Shown: one piece after another, positions 62,917-64,000 of the stretch
How the letters are laid out: every line of letters starts with the position of its first letter
Numbering within the stretch: the first letter of the stretch is position 1
Source of the DNA: Congeria kusceri
Lineage: Eukaryota; Mollusca; Bivalvia; Myida; Dreissenidae
DNA: 64,000 nucleotides
Assembly (NCBI GenBank): GCA_027627225.1
Contig: CM051029.1
Location: 73,444,078-73,508,077 of the forward strand
Direction of reading: 5' to 3'
The notes under the pieces: model-generated
What the model saw: only the letters and a program-made list of their open reading frames with translations
Told to the model about the DNA's origin: nothing
Database searches by the model: none
Translations under genes and position numbers: made by a program

Positions 62917-63411
62917 GTAAGAGGAAGCAAGCTTGCAGGGGTCGTATTCCAGAAACATCTTAAGTGAAATCTTATTCATAGCCTTAAATCATCATTTTTC
63001 GTAAGAAGTTTATTCCATGTATGCATGATATGCTGCCAAATGTTCACAAATTAGCAACTTACTATTATCTACTATTTAGTTTAACTGTAATGGGATTCTT
63101 TAATTTATATGTAGTTTTTTTTTATATTACCGTACACAAATTGGAACTTGAGGAAAAATATTTTAAGATAAACTTAAGATGTTTCTTGAATATGGCCCCA
63201 GGTCTTTTTTTATGCCATTTTGGGGGCCGAAATTTGGCCTCATTATCCTTTTTTTAAAGAGACCCTGTAGGTTGCATTTAATAAATGTGTTTCATAACAT
63301 TTTATGTATGTTTATATTACATAGTAGATGTATAATAATAATCTATAATTATAATAATGATTTTACAAAATTCTGTAAAAACTTCCACTTTAACCATTAA
63401 ATTCCCCTCTT
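62917..63411. other. Intron 21 start, featureless
   Basis: Contains the common local phrase GGGGTCGTATTCCAGAAACA and its inverted partner near 63170 (CTTAAGATGTTTCTTGAATA), making an inverted pair of about 240 bases. Otherwise AT-rich. Confidence 0.45.
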
Positions 63412-64000
63412 GAAAGGACTCGCCACCTTCCCCTAAAACCCCCAGAAAGGGCTGGTATGAGGTTTAGAAAGGACTCGCCACCTTCCCCTAAAACCCCCAA
63501 AAAGGGCTGGTATGAGGTTTAGAAAGGACTCGCCACCTTCCCCTAAAACCCCCAAAAGGGCTGGTATGAGGTTTAGAAAGGACTCGCCACCTTCCCCTAA
63601 AACCCCCAAAAGGGCTGGTATGAGGTTTAGAAAGGACTTGCCACCTTCCCCTAAAACCCCAAAAGGGCTGGTATGAGGTTTAGAAAGGACTTGCCACCTT
63701 CCCCTAGAACCCCCAAAAGGGCTGGTATGAGGTTTAGAAAGGACTTGCCACCTTCCCCTAAAACCCCCAAAAAGGGCTGGTATGAGGTTTAGAAAGGACT
63801 CGCCACCTTCCCCTTAAACCCCCAAAAGGGCTGGTATGAGGTTTAGAAAGGACTCGCCACCTTCCCCTAAAACCCCCAGAAGGGCTGGTATGAGGTTTAG
63901 AAAGGACTCGCCACCTTCCCCTTAAACCCCCAAAAGGGCTGGTATGAGGTTTAGAAAGGACTCGCCACCTTCCCCTAAAACCCCAAAAAGGGCTGGTATG
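63412..64000 (+). repeat. 54-55-bp minisatellite running off the window end
   Basis: About eleven units of AAAGGACTCGCCACCTTCCC then CTAAAACCCCCAAAAAGGGC and TGGTATGAGGTTTAG. Each unit has GTTTAG followed by AAAGGACTCGCCACC, which in the E21 exit phase reads KGLATFP. That is a plausible second strand of a TIR domain directly after KYLQ. The array may therefore be built from the next exon's acceptor edge, which would lie beyond the window. Confidence 0.9.

Noticed and set aside
61676..62381. Repetitive ORFs (QLCAHIL and ALRSYP repeats)
   Set aside because: They come from a 24-base minisatellite module inside a transposon and are open in several frames.
61765..62505. CRISPR-like pattern of repeats with alternating spacers
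   Set aside because: The spacers are two recurring modules, not unique sequences, and the genome is animal.
61765..62916. Resemblance of ATATCCTCGATCAGCTCTGC in the array to ATATCTACATCAGCTGCTGC in E21
   Set aside because: It would fit the exon-edge idea, but the array lies inside a transposon with its own ends, the match needs gaps and it does not include the splice site. Probably chance.

Overview
The window is animal nuclear DNA, most likely from a bivalve mollusc. It is AT-rich, crowded with SINEs, MITEs and minisatellites, and its only clear gene is split into short exons by GT-AG introns. Repeats of the kind starting GTGTCGTGGGAAA with internal GCCTGTGCAGTCCGCACAGGC palindromes made me think of dreissenid mussels. 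That is recognition from memory and is not proven here.

One plus-strand gene fills the window and is open at both ends. I can place 21 internal exons (E1 57-121 to E21 62825-62916), about 2.9 kb of coding sequence over 62.8 kb. Every junction keeps the reading frame, giving a 968-codon fragment. Residues below are numbered from its first whole codon. The order is: cysteine-type leucine-rich repeats (1-84), a Roc-like GTPase fold that seems to have lost its nucleotide-binding motifs (about 99-242), a COR domain (about 300-640), a cysteine-rich CxxC segment (about 690-746), an unrecognised region (752-937), and the start of a TIR domain (946-968) that continues beyond the window. This is a Roco-family (LRR-Roc-COR) protein with a TIR tail. 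A signalling or innate-immunity role is inference. I cannot name an orthologue.

The introns hold an 11.2 kb satellite of 35-bp units (31888-43061) that runs to within about 17 bases of an exon; a decayed antisense BEL/Pao retrotransposon (about 17410-20640); five copies of one tRNA-derived SINE and two of another; nine copies or fragments of a palindromic MITE; a hAT-like element with target-site duplication; a 1.7 kb TACGAGGGG-ended element; and many minisatellites and diverged 130-180 bp tandem repeats.

The most unusual observation is that several arrays in this gene have monomers carrying a copy of the adjacent exon edge and its splice site. The clearest case is E19, the last of 16 near-identical 86-bp units that each carry the 3' splice site and exon start. 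The same is seen at E12 (3' edge of its intron) and at E1 (donor side), is possible at E6 and E9, and is predicted for the next exon beyond the window from the array at 63412-64000. No promoter, polyadenylation signal or functional RNA gene could be supported.
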